DNA from: Macrostomum hystrix
Taxonomy: Eukaryota > Platyhelminthes > Macrostomidae
Length of the DNA stretch: 64,000 nucleotides
NCBI GenBank assembly: GCA_950097015.1
Contig: CATNEN010000008.1
Span: 2,046,001 to 2,110,000, forward strand
Direction: 5' to 3'
The notes below the pieces were generated by a model. The model saw nothing but the letters and a program-made list of their open reading frames with translations, made no database searches and was not told where the DNA came from. Of the stretch, positions 1-10,565 are shown piece after piece (within the stretch, counting starts at the first letter, position 1; each line of letters starts with the position of its first letter). Made by a program: the position numbers and the translations under genes.

Positions 1-500
1 AAATATGGGATTTACCGAAGCGACTCAGAAAGATCCCAATTTCAAAATGCGGGATTTATCAAAGCGACTCAAAAATATCCCAATTTCCAAATGTGGGATT
101 TATTAAAGCGACTCAAAAAATATCCCAATTTCGAAATGTGGGATTTATCGAAGCGACTTAGAAATATCCTAATTTCCAAATGTGGGATTTATTAAAGCGA
201 CTCAAAAATATCCTAACTTTAAAATGTGGGATTTACCGAAGCGACTCAAAATATCCCAATTTCGAAATGTGGGATTTATTAAAGCGACTCAAAAATATCC
301 TAACTTTAAAATGTGGGATTTACCGAAGCGACTCAAAATATCCCTATTTCAAACTTTGGGACTTATCAAAGCGACTTAAAAGTATCCCAATTTCGAAATG
401 TGGGATTTATCGAAGCGACTCAAAAATATCCCAATTTTCAAATGTGGGATTTGTTCGAGCGAGACTGTTAAAACCCAATTTTGAAATATATGATTCTTTG
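1..500. repeat. 44-bp minisatellite, decaying rightwards to about 650
   Basis: The motif GGGATTTA recurs at positions 7, 51 and 95, which gives a 44-bp period. Each unit contains AAGCGACTCAAAAATATCCC. Units become diverged and shorter after about 460, and scattered fragments persist to about 650. The array begins before the window. Short open frames here are repeat artefacts. Confidence 0.9.
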
Positions 501-650
501 AAGCGACACTAAAATACCCTCTATTTCAAAATATGGCATTTATCGGAACGACACTAGAATATCCCCAAAATTCTGTTATATCCCAATTTTGAAATGTGAT
601 ATTTTTCAAAGCGACTCTGAAGTATACCCAATTTCAAAATGCGGGATATA

Positions 651-1046
651 CTCGTGCAACTGAGTTATTTGCAGGTACAGGAATTTGTACTTTCTTTTTT
701 CCTGTTTTTTATGTAGTTTCGGGGATAAACAAACTAGCGCTTTTGCGAAAGTGGGGGGAAATTCAGCCAACTTTTTTGTTAAACAAGTGTTGATTGAAGC
801 CATGGCTAGCTCGATAGGCAGGCATGCTGTGGTGTGTTTACACACGTGGCGGTGAACTTTTATCTACGAGTACTTATATTCTACATGATGTGCAGCGGTG
901 AAAATAATTATCTGCAAAAAATCGTTGGACAAAAAATTCGCGAAATTTCAAGTGTGTATCTCACACACGAAATTTTATTCTAAAATCTACGAGTAAAAAG
1001 CTAGTGCAGGTCGGAAACTATGAATACTTTCAGCAGTTCCGCATGT
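651..1046. other. Unannotated AT-rich spacer
   Basis: Non-repetitive sequence between the 44-bp array and the SINE. The small open frames on both strands have no recognisable domain or codon bias, and no exon with matching splice sites was found. Confidence 0.5.
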
Positions 1047-1059
1047 ATTGTATTTAGCA
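1047..1059. repeat. SINE target-site duplication, left copy
   Basis: ATTGTATTTAGCA, identical to 1373-1385 on the other side of the SINE. Confidence 0.9.
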
Positions 1060-1372
1060 GAGGTTGTAGCCTAGTGGTTAGGGCGTCGGACTCACGACTT
1101 GAAGGTCGGGGGTTCGATTCCCGACTCCACTGGAACAATTTGTGTCCTTTAGCAAGACACTTAACTCTGCATTGCTTCAGTTCACCCAGCTGTTAAATGG
1201 GTACCAGCATCAGCTGGGATAATTGAAGGTGGGTGTGGCGTCCCCCCAGTCCGTGGACTGAACAGCTGTACGCAGCCTTCAGATGCGCCGCGCATTAGCT
1301 GCGGCTGTGCTGTCGGCTGCACATCTGACCCACTTGGGGCAGGTGTAATCAATTATTATTATTATTATTATT
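1060..1372 (+). mobile_element. tRNA-derived SINE with target-site duplication
   Basis: The head (about 1062-1132) is tRNA-like. It has an A-box-like TAGCCTAGTGG at 1068-1078 and a B-box GGTTCGATTCC, as expected of an RNA polymerase III promoter. A body follows that includes the segment TTTAGCAAGACACTTAACTC, which resembles the conserved central segment of several metazoan SINE families (from memory, not searched). The 3' end is an (ATT)n tail at about 1351-1372. Perfect 13-bp direct repeats ATTGTATTTAGCA flank it at 1047-1059 and 1373-1385, the mark of target-primed insertion. The length (about 313 bp) is normal for a SINE. The (ATT)n tail may indicate the LINE partner type, which is inference. 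Confidence 0.9.
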
Positions 1373-1385
1373 ATTGTATTTAGCA
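1373..1385. repeat. SINE target-site duplication, right copy
   Basis: ATTGTATTTAGCA directly after the (ATT)n tail, identical to 1047-1059. The lack of mismatches suggests a fairly recent insertion. Confidence 0.9.
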
Positions 1386-1514
1386 ATTTTTATTGAGTTA
1401 GTTCGTAACTGCACAATGGTCAGGTCATCTATCCTATCCGAAGGCAAGATTTAGAAATGAAGGTTTGAGTTGACTTCTAGCGAAGCTGTAGCTATGAGCT
1501 TTAATGACACTCCA

Positions 1515-1875
1515 CGAAATCATACCGAAGCTAGTGAGGTCAATTGACCCCTCTCTGAAATCATACCGAAGCTAGTGAGGCCAATTGACCCCTCTCTGAA
1601 ATCATACCGAAGCTAGTGAGGTCAATTAACCCCTCTCTGAAATCATACCGAAGCTAGTGAGGTCAATTGACCCCTCTCTGAAATCATACCGAAGCTAGTG
1701 AGGTCAATTGACCCCTCTCTGAAATCATACCGAAGCTAGTGAGGTCAATTGACCCCTCTCTGAAATCATACCGAAGCTAGTGAGGCCAATTGACCCCTCT
1801 CTGAAATCATACCGAAGCTAGTGAGGTCAATTGACCCCTCTCTGAAATCACACCAAAGCTTTGAGGTCGATTGAC
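1515..1875. repeat. 41-bp minisatellite, about 8-9 copies
   Basis: CATACCGAAGCTAGTGAGGT recurs every 41 bp (for example at 1521 and 1562) with very few substitutions. It lies just upstream of the first recognisable ADAM exon, so it is probably intronic. Confidence 0.95.
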
Positions 1876-2007
1876 CTCCCTAATGCAGCGGAAGCTAGGG
1901 TGGCTAGTGAGACTTAGTAGGGGTCGCCGAATGTACTTTAAAAAGTGAAAAGTCATGCTAGACCAAGAAAGTGGGCATCGGACCCTCCGCATTTCTTTCC
2001 TATCCAG

Positions 2008-5000
2008 TTTGCCAGCCTCGACCGGTCCATGGACGCGGCCAAACTGCTTGGCGGCCGTCTGACCAATCTGGTTAACAAATACTTCGCCCCAACCAGAGTC
2101 TACGCCTCGCTGCTACTCATTGAAGTCTGGAATCTGAACGATCAGTTCTCTGTCAGCTCGGATATTCGGGCTACTCTGCATGGCTTATTGAACTATTCTC
2201 TGGCTGAGACTGCCAGAGAGCGAGACCGAACCTACGACTCACTCCTGCTGCTCAGCGCGCAGGTATTCATCGCAGAAATTGAGCACCTCAGCGTGCCAGA
2301 CAGCGTCTGTACTAGCAGGGCCGCCAGTGTTGTACAAGTCACTAATCTGGCAGATGAACTGCATGTGGCCAAGTTGATGTCTCTGGCCATTGCTGAGCAG
2401 TTCGGCATGCTGGCATTTCCTTGCGCCAGGGACAGCCTGTGAGTTTTATTTGTTTGTTTTATTGCAAACCCTGGTTTCAAAATGGCGCTTTCAAATAAAA
2501 ATATTAGGTACAAAATTGCGCTTTAGAATAAATAAAGTTTATTACAAAATGGCACATTATATTGGGAAAAAAATAGGTACAAAGTGGCACTTTAAAATGG
2601 AAAATATGAGTTACAAAGTGGCACTTTAAAATGGAAAATATGAGTTACAAAGTGGCACTTTAAAATAGAAAATATGAGTTACAAAATGGCACTTTAAAAT
2701 GGAAAATATGAGTTACAAAATGGCACTTTAAAATGGAAAATATGAGTTACAAAATGGCACTTTAAAATGGAAAATATGAGTTACAAAGTGGCACTTTAGA
2801 ATGGAAAATATGAGTTACAAAGTGGCACTTTAAAATGGAAAATATGAGTTACAAAATGGCACTTTAAAATGGAAAATATGAGTTACAAAGTGGCACTTTA
2901 GAATGGAAAATATGAGTTACAAAGTGGCACTTTAAAATGGAAAATATGAGTTACAAAATGGCACTTTAAAATGGAAAATATGAGTTACAAAATGGCACTT
3001 TAAAATGGAAAATATGAGTTACAAAATGGCACTTTAAAATGGAAAATATGAGTTACAAAGTGGCACTTTAGAATGGAAAATATGAGTTACAAAGTGGCAC
3101 TTTAAAATGGAAAATATGAGTTACAAAATGGCACTTTAAAATGGAAAATATGAGTTACAAAATGGCACTTTAAAATGGAAAATATGAGTTACAAAGTGGC
3201 ACTTTAAAATGGAAAATATGAGTTACAATTTTCCTTCTACAGGCTCTTTCAGTCTGTAGAAGTGTGTCGCTTCGGTCTGTAAAATTTTCCGTTTGTCTTC
3301 TCTGTATGTCTCTTACTTTAGTCTGTAAATGTGACTCTTTGTCAGTATTTCTTTTCTATCGATCAAAGTATCGCCAGTGAGCATGGCTTTTCCGTCTGTA
3401 AGTATGCATATTCTGTCTGTAAGTATGCATATTCTGTCTGTAAGTATGCATATTCTGTCTGTAAGTATGCATATTCTGTCTGTAAGTATGCATATTCTGT
3501 CTGTAAGTATGCATATTCTGTCTGTAAGTATGTATATTCTGTCTGTAAGTATGTCCTTTCTGTCTGTAAGCATGTCCTTTCTGTCTGTAAGCATGGTCCT
3601 TTCTGTCTGTAGGCATAGTCCTTTCTGTCTGAAAGTATGTCCTTTCTGTCTGTAAGTATGGTCCTTTCTGTCTGTAAGTATGTATATTCTGTCTGTATGT
3701 CCTTTCTGTCTGTAAGTATGGTCCTTTCTGTCTGTAAGCATGTCCTTTCTGTCTGTAAGCATAGTCCTTTCTGTCTGTAAGTATGTCCTTTCTGTCTGAA
3801 AGTATGTCCTTTCTGTCTGTAAGTATGGTCCTTTCTGTCTGTAAGCATGTCCTTTCTGTCTGTAAGCATGGTCCTTTCTGTCTGTAAGCATAGTCCTTTC
3901 TGTCTGAAAGTATGTCCTTTCTGTCTGTAAGTATGGTCCTTTCTGTCTGTAAGCATGTCCTTTCTGTCTGTAAGCATGTCCTTTCTGTCTGTAAGTATGT
4001 CCTGTCTGTCTGTAAGTATGTCCTTTCTGTTTATAAGCATGTCCTTTCTGTCTGTATGCATGTCCTTTCTGTCTGTATGCATGTCCTTTCTGTCTGAAAG
4101 TATGTCCTTTCTGTCTGTAAGTATGTCCTTTCTGTCGGTCTGTATGTATTTTCTCGAATTTCTCAGAATCGTCAGATTACGGTTCTGTTGCACTAATGGT
4201 TCGTTTGCCACCTAAGCCAGCCGTCAGTGGTCAGGTCAGGGGCAGCTCTTAGCGTTAATCGATTCCAGCTCAGCGAAATGCCGACTAGCTTTCGTAACTA
4301 GTTTCCATTCAGCAGCAGTAATTTTTTATCTACTTTTTTCAGAGCCCCTAATCCGTAAATGGCATGTCATAGTTCTCTTCTTAGTCGATTATTGGAGTTT
4401 TTCAATTCAGGGATTTTTAAAGAGAAAAAAGTTGGACAGCTACTTTCTGTTATGAACTCAAGGATACTTTTTAGCTGCACTTTAAACTACTACAAAACAT
4501 TTTTAAAACCCCTGAATCATTCCCTAACTTTATCTGTGACCCGATCCCCATCCTAGATCCCATCCCTATCTCCATCCTAGATCCCATCCCTATCTTCATC
4601 CTAGATCCCATCTCGATCTCCATCCTAGATCCCATCCCGATCTCCATCCTAGATCCCATCCCGATCCCCATCCAAGATCCCATCCCGATCCCCATCCTAG
4701 ATCCCATCCCGATCCCCATCCTAGATCCCATCCCGATCCCCATCCTAGATCCCATCCCGATCCCCACCTAGATCCCATTCCTAATTCTAACTCTGGTCCC
4801 ATTCCGAATTCTATCTTTGATCCCATTCATAATTCCATCTCTAATCCGAACCTAATCTCCATAGGAATCTCTAATCCCATTTCGATCTTCCCCGCCGTCT
4901 GATCAGGTGCGACCTGAACCGGCTGTTTCAACTACCGGCTAACGTCCGTCGCCTCGAAGCGGCCCTGCAGACACGCATCGCCGAGTGCCTGCGCTACCCG

Positions 5001-7265
5001 GAGCAGCCGCGCCAGGAGCCGTTGTGCGGCAACGGCCGCCTCGAGCGCAGCGAAGAATGCGACCCGTCGATTCCCGACGGTCTTGGCGAGCCCTGCTGCG
5101 ACCGGCGCCTGTGCCTCCTCAAGCACTGGGCCAACTGTCGCAGCGGCGAGTGCTGCGAAGGCTGCCGGCTTCGGCCTTCTGGCCACGTCTGCCGATCCGC
5201 CAACGGCCAATGCGACCTTCCTGAGGTCTGCGACGGCCGGTCCAGTCGGTGCCCCGCCGATCTGCGCTTCGCCGACGGCCAGGCCTGCCCCGGGGGCGCC
5301 GGCATCTGCCACGGCGGCTCCTGCTCGGATCGGGCCGCCCAGTGCCGCAACGTCTGGGGTTCGAGCGCTCGCGCTGCCGCAGAGGAGTGCTACGTTAACG
5401 CCCAGTGGAATCAGTGCGAAAATCTCATGTGCCACAATGACGGATCCGACAGACCGACTAATCCTTTGTGAGAATTGGGATCATCCAGAATTATTTTGTG
5501 TTTGTGGTTGGGGATTATCCAGTGCTTGGCGATAATTCAGTGTCAGGCACTCGGAATAATCCGGTGTGAGGCCCTGGGGATAATCCGTTGTCAGGCACGG
5601 GGGATAGTCCGTTGTCAGGCACGGGGGATAATCCGTTGTCAGGCACGGGGGATAATCCAGTGTCAAGTACTGGGATAATCCAGTGTCATGTACTTACAGA
5701 ATCCAGTGTCAACGCACCCACACTGTGCAGGTACGCCAGCGCAGTCAGCAACTCCTTGTCCACTCGGCGGGCAAACAGCAGCGCCCGTTTGATCTGCAAA
5801 TTTCTGGTGCCCGGGGTGGCCGTAGCCAACGGCACTCTCTGCCGCCTCGGCTCGTCGGCGACGTTGCAGCAGGGCGCCTGCCTCTCCGGCAAGTGTCGCC
5901 CAATGTCGGAATTTGTCGGCGCTGTCGGCGCCGCCGGCGGCAACGTCGTAGCGGACAGTTGTCGAACGAATGAAATCGTCGGAAAATCGTCCGAAACTTC
6001 GTCGGCAAAGCCGAGCGTCGGCGGCGGCGGCGGAATCTGCTCTGAACGCGGAGTTTGCACCAGCGCCGGCAGCTGCCTCTGCCGTCCTGGCTGGTCGGGC
6101 CGAGCCTGCGGCGTCTCCGGCGAGTCGGCGGCCTCGTCGCCCCTGCAGACTGTTTATTGGCGAATGCGCGACGCCAATTATGGACTGAATGGCGCCAATG
6201 GCGATGCACAGTCGGGCAGCGGCAAGCCGGATTCCACCATGATCACTGTCATCCTGATCGGCATTGTCGGCGCCGTGTCCCTGGTGCTGCTGCTTGTCAT
6301 AGCCCTGGTTGTGCTGTGCTGCAGATCTCGCGGCTCCTCCGCCGCCGGCGCCAATAATCGAAGCGTCAGCACGTCAAATGCTGGCGGAATGGGAGGCGGA
6401 CTGGGCGGAAAGAACGGCTCCAATGGTTTGTGTTCTTTATTTTATAATTACTGTAATTGTTTCGTGTTATGTTTAGCTGTGGGTGCATTTGAAACTTCAG
6501 TCTCTTTTAAATAGAAATTAACTTTTTCTATAACCAAATTTCTCTTCGCTTCGTTAAGAAACTCATTTCTTCGAAATGTGCTGTTACAAAGCGATGCTAG
6601 GCTTGAAATAGAATTCTCGTATTTTTTTTAAATGTTCTAGTACTTCTTTTAAACATTCCTCTCGTCTCTTAGAAACGTATTGTCGTTTCTAGGAAATGTA
6701 ATTTTGTTTCTTGGAAAAACATTGTCCTTTCTTGGAAACACATTGTCCTTTCTTAGAAAGGACAGATTAATCTTTCTTTGAAAATGATTGTTATTTCTTA
6801 AATAATGTTGTCGTTTCTTGGAAGCACACATTGTCGTTTCTTGGAAACACTCATTGTCGTTTCTTAGAAAACCATAGTCTTTTCTTAGATAACCATAGTC
6901 GTCTCTTGAAAGTTTACTGTCGGTTTTGGTCACGTTTGTTAGAAATTTAGTATCATTGTTTCTTAGAAAATAATTGTCATTTTTTATACCAATTCGGTTG
7001 TTTTTCTTTTATATTCATCTTTCTATTACATTTTAACTACCTGTAACTTTGCAGGCCGTGGTGGCAAGCACCGCAGCAAATGGTCGGATCTGCGGCGCAA
7101 CAATCTCAATGACTCGCAAGATTTTGTTGGCAACGATCAACAGCGGACCATCACCTTCGCTCCGTCTGGTCGGGGCAGCGCCGGCGACGCTTCGCCTTCG
7201 TCCTACGTGGCTGGCGGCTATCAGCGCCAGATAGAGTCGCCTCACAGTCAGCAGTATCTGTTGCA

Positions 7266-7301
<36 letters not shown>

Positions 7302-9177
7302 TTTGCATCACAGGCAGCAGCTGGCCGGCGCTTCTCCGCCTCCGCCTTTCGCGCCAGCTGCCGAACCACCGCCGCCCGAGAAGGGCATCCTGCGCAACAA
7401 GGAGGTCGGCGAACTGCAGGAGATGGCCAACCTGCTGCACCAGCAGATGGGACTTTCCGGCTCACTGTCCACTCTGGATGACGAGTACGATGAGGACTTG
7501 CACAGCAGGTAACTGGCGAGGGGTCTAAAATTAGAGATTCCTTTGTCACTCTTGATTGATATGTATGTCACTTTAATATTGATATCTTTGTCACTCTTGA
7601 TTGATATGTATGTCACTTTAATATTGATATACCTGTCACTCTTGATTGATATACCTGTCACTCTTGATTGATATACCTGTCACTCTTTATTGGTATATCT
7701 GTCACTCTTGATTGATATATCTGTCACTCTTAATTGATATACCTGTCACTCTTGATTGATGGCTTTGTCACTCTTGATTGATCTACCTGTCACACTCTAG
7801 TGATATCCTTGTCACTCTCTAGTGATGTCCCTGTCACTCTCTAGTGATATCCCCTTCACTCTCCAGTGATATCCCCGTCACTCTCCAGTGATATCCCCTT
7901 CACTCTCCAGTGATATCCCCGTCACTCTCTAGTGATATCCCCTTCACTCTCCAGTGATATCCCCTTCACTCTCCAGTGATATCCCCTTCACTCTCCAGTG
8001 ATATCCCCGTCACTCTCTAGTGATATCCCGTCACTCTCTAGTGATATCCCCGTCACTCTCCAGTGATATCCCCTTCACTCTCCAGTGATATCCCCGTCAC
8101 TCTCTAGTGATATCCCCGTCACTTTCTAGTGATATCCCCGTCACTCTAAAATGGCGTCTCACTCTTGACTGATATTCCTGTATTTTTTGATTGACATCCA
8201 TCTTCAATAAAATCCGCCCCCTACACCGCTGTTCTTTCGTAGTTTCGAGTTTACATTTATATATCGAGTAGCCTACTAAGAGTAGGGTAAAATGTTTTAA
8301 TTCCAGATCTTTTATTCCATCGCATTCCCATTGCAGGTACGGCCTAGACACGAAGGGCGGACACGGCCTGCTGTCCTCAAAGACTCCTGTGATTGTCTGC
8401 AACTCCAGCAACCAGACCGACCCGACTCTGTTCACCCTGCCTGAAGAGAAAATTGGCCAGCTTGGCGGCGACAAAGATTCCTGCGGCGGATTCGACGTCC
8501 TGCCCGAATCGGAGCGCTACCAGATGCCTCTGCTTCAGCAGCAGCCAACGCCTCCGCCGTCACTTCTGCTTCATCATCAATTGCAGCAGCAGCAGCAGCA
8601 GCACAAGCAGTCGCTGAGTCTAGATTCAGATTCTAGCGGAGGCGGAGGCGGTCGCGGCAGCAGCATCGGCAGCGGCAGCGGCGGCGCAGGCAGGCTGGCG
8701 TCGGAGCGGGCCAAGCCGCTGACCTACTCGCTGCCCTACGCAGCCAAGATGATCAGCCCCAGCAACCAACTGGGCTGCGCCAATCAGAAACCAGAGCCGG
8801 ATAAACAGCTGACATCGTTGATGACGTCACCGCCTGGTTCCGGAGCTTCCTCTCTGCAGCATCCGCATCACCATCATCATCATCACAATCAGCATCAGCA
8901 GCAGCAGCAGCAGCAGCTGTATCCGTCGGGTCGGATGGGTTCCGCAGCAGGCAGTCAGGACCCGGGATCTCCGGCTTATTCATCGCTAGATCCGCCATCG
9001 TCCACTTATCACTACAGCGTGTGCAGCGGCGGCTCCGCTTCCCTAACTAACCCCAATAATAAAAGCTTCGGCGGTCGCGTTGCTAGCGACGCTTCCGGAA
9101 GCGGCGGAAGCATTCAAGGCCAAGGCCCGGGACTAGTTCGTCGGCAGAGCTACAGCAAGGCTAATGACGAGCCGTGA
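2008..9177 (+). CDS. Transmembrane ADAM protein, catalytically inactive type (ADAM11/22/23-like), 5' partial
   Basis: Five exons join in phase: 2008-2438, 4907-5467, 5731-6425, 7055-7508 and 8337-9177, giving 993 residues plus stop. Exon 1 follows the acceptor TTTCTTTCCTATCCAG. The order is reprolysin-type metalloprotease domain (residues 1-140), disintegrin domain starting at CGNG (184) with CDLPEVC at 246-252, cysteine-rich region, EGF-like module (434-457), transmembrane helix (about 500-528) and a 465-residue cytoplasmic tail with Gln and His runs. Where active ADAMs have HExxHxxGxxH this one reads LAIAEQFGMLA, so all three zinc ligands and the catalytic Glu are gone. Inactive ADAMs of the 11/22/23 group act as adhesion or synaptic receptors in vertebrates, and a receptor role here is inference. 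Signal peptide and prodomain exons are not in view. The segment between the dead motif and the disintegrin domain is short, so a small exon inside 2439-4906 may be missed. The exon 3 acceptor (5730) was chosen by phase. Confidence 0.85.
2383..2415 (+). other. Degenerate zinc-binding motif of the ADAM domain
   Basis: Encodes LAIAEQFGMLA in place of HExxHxxGxxH. The GM of the Met-turn-side consensus is kept, which anchors the alignment. His, Glu, His and His are replaced by Leu, Ala, Glu and Ala. The motif lies inside one uninterrupted exon, so the loss does not come from mis-splicing in the model. Confidence 0.8.
2530..3228. repeat. 34-bp minisatellite in ADAM intron 1
   Basis: About 20 units with the core AAAATATGAGTTACAAAGTG. 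It starts less than 100 bp after the exon donor at 2439. Two alternating variants (AAAGTGG and AAAATGG) form blocks, suggesting segmental duplication within the array. Confidence 0.95.
3395..4140. repeat. 21-bp minisatellite in ADAM intron 1, carrying splice-donor-like units
   Basis: The unit is of the type CTGTCTGTAAGTATGTCCTT, period 21. The first third ends in GCATATT and the rest in GTCCTTT. As the period is a multiple of three, all frames can stay open. Open frames of up to 282 codons on the minus strand are artefacts. Confidence 0.95.
4141..4540. other. Unique part of ADAM intron 1
   Basis: Non-repetitive, AT-rich intronic sequence between the 21-bp and 24-bp arrays. No exon with ADAM similarity and suitable splice sites was recognised. 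Confidence 0.5.
4541..4790. repeat. 24-bp minisatellite in ADAM intron 1
   Basis: About 10 units with the core ATCCTAGATCCCATCCCGAT, decaying towards the exon 2 acceptor at 4906. Confidence 0.95.
5480..5690. repeat. 24-bp minisatellite filling ADAM intron 2
   Basis: Units of the type GGCACGGGGGATAATCCGTT, period about 24, occupying most of the 263-bp intron between 5468 and 5730. Confidence 0.9.
6650..6925. repeat. Degenerate repeat in ADAM intron 3
   Basis: TTTCTTGGAAACACATTGTC and related words recur irregularly with a period of about 20-25 bp. The array is old and strongly diverged. The intron runs 6426-7054. Confidence 0.7.
7264..7299 (+). repeat. CAG run encoding polyglutamine in the ADAM cytoplasmic tail
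   Basis: A near-pure CAG run in frame in exon 4, with further in-frame CAG runs at about 8584-8602 and 8897-8916 and a histidine run at about 8863-8886 in exon 5. The cytoplasmic tail is low-complexity and probably disordered. Confidence 0.9.
7545..8145. repeat. 22-bp minisatellite in ADAM intron 4
   Basis: Units of the type CACTCTCCAGTGATATCCCC, period 22. The 5' part is a more AT-rich variant with TTGATTGATATACCTGT. It begins about 40 bp after the donor at 7509. Confidence 0.95.
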
Positions 9178-9224
9178 ACTTTGGAATGCAGAATTTCAGA
9201 GGTATTTTTAGAATGAGAACGCTT

Positions 9225-10565
9225 GTTAAATTTTAGAATTATCTGTTAGACATAACTCACCTGTTAGACAATAATCCTGTTAGACAGAAACTAACCTGTT
9301 AGACAAAATCTATGATTTTAGACAGAATCGAACATATTAGACATGATCAAACATGTTAGACATGATCAAACATGTTAGACATGATCAAACATGTTAGACA
9401 GAAATTAACCTGTTAGACAAAATCTAAGATTTTACACAGAATCGAACATGTTAGACATGATCAAACATGTTAGACAGAAATTAACCTGTTAGACGAAATC
9501 TAAGATTTTACACAGAATCGAACATGTTAGACATGATCAAACATGTTAGACAGAAATTAACCTGTTAGACGAAATCTAAGATTTTAGACAGAATCGAACA
9601 TGTTAGACATGATCAAACATGTTAGACAGAAATTAACCTGTTAGACAGATTCTAAAATTTTTAACAGAATCTAAGATGTTAGACAAAATCTAAGGTTTTT
9701 GACAGAATCGAACATGTTAGACAGAAATTAACCTGTTAGACAGAATCTAAAATTTTAAACAGAATCTAAGATGTTAGACAAAATCTAAGGTTTTTGACAG
9801 AATCGAACATGTTAGACAGAAATTAACCTGTTAGACGAAATCTAAGATTTTAGACAGAATCGAACATGTTAGACATGATCAAACATGTTAGACAGAAATT
9901 AACCTGTTAGACGAAATCTAAGATTTTAGACAGAATCGAACATGTTAGACATGATCAAACATGTTAGACAGAAATTAACCTGTTAGACAGAATCTAAAAT
10001 TTTAAACAGAATCTAAGATGTTAGACAAAATCTAAGGTTTTTGACAGAATCGAACATGTTAGACATGATCAAACATGTTAGACAGAAATTAACCTGTTAG
10101 ACAGATTCTAAAATTTTTAACAGAATCTAAGATGTTAGACAAAATCTAAGGTTTTTGACAGAATCGAACATGTTAGACAGAAATTAACCTGTTAGACAGA
10201 ATCTAAAATTTTAAACAGAATCTAAGATGTTAGACAAAATCTAAGGTTTTTGACAGAATCGAACATGTTAGACAGAAATTAACCTGTTAGACAGAATCTA
10301 AAATTTTAAACAGAATCTAAGATGTTAGTCAAAATCTAAGGTTTTTGACAGAATCGAACATGTTAGACAGAAATTAACCTGTTAGACAGAATCTAAAATT
10401 TTAAACAGAATCTAAGATGTTAGACAAAATCTAAGGTTTTTGACAGAAACTAAGATGTTAGATATGATCTAACATGTTAGACATGATCAAATATGTTAGA
10501 CAGAAATTAACCTGTTAGACAAAATCTAAGATTTTTGACAGAATCGAACATGTTAGACCAGCTGT
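9225..10565. repeat. Higher-order array with GTTAGACA core, downstream of the ADAM stop codon
   Basis: A basic unit of about 18-20 bp (GTTAGACAGAAATTAACCT and relatives, alternating with ATCTAAGATTTTAGACAGAA) is organised into longer blocks of about 110 bp that recur almost unchanged. It starts less than 50 bp after the stop codon, so it may form part of the ADAM 3' UTR. Confidence 0.9.

Noticed and set aside
1060..1132. A functional tRNA gene
   Set aside because: The A and B boxes are present but the anticodon stem does not pair well, and the sequence continues into a SINE body with tail and duplications.
3313..4211. Minus-strand open frames of 190-280 codons with repeated LTDRKDI motifs
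   Set aside because: They lie entirely in the 21-bp intronic array. The period is a multiple of three, so the frame cannot close. They are antisense to the ADAM gene with no domain.
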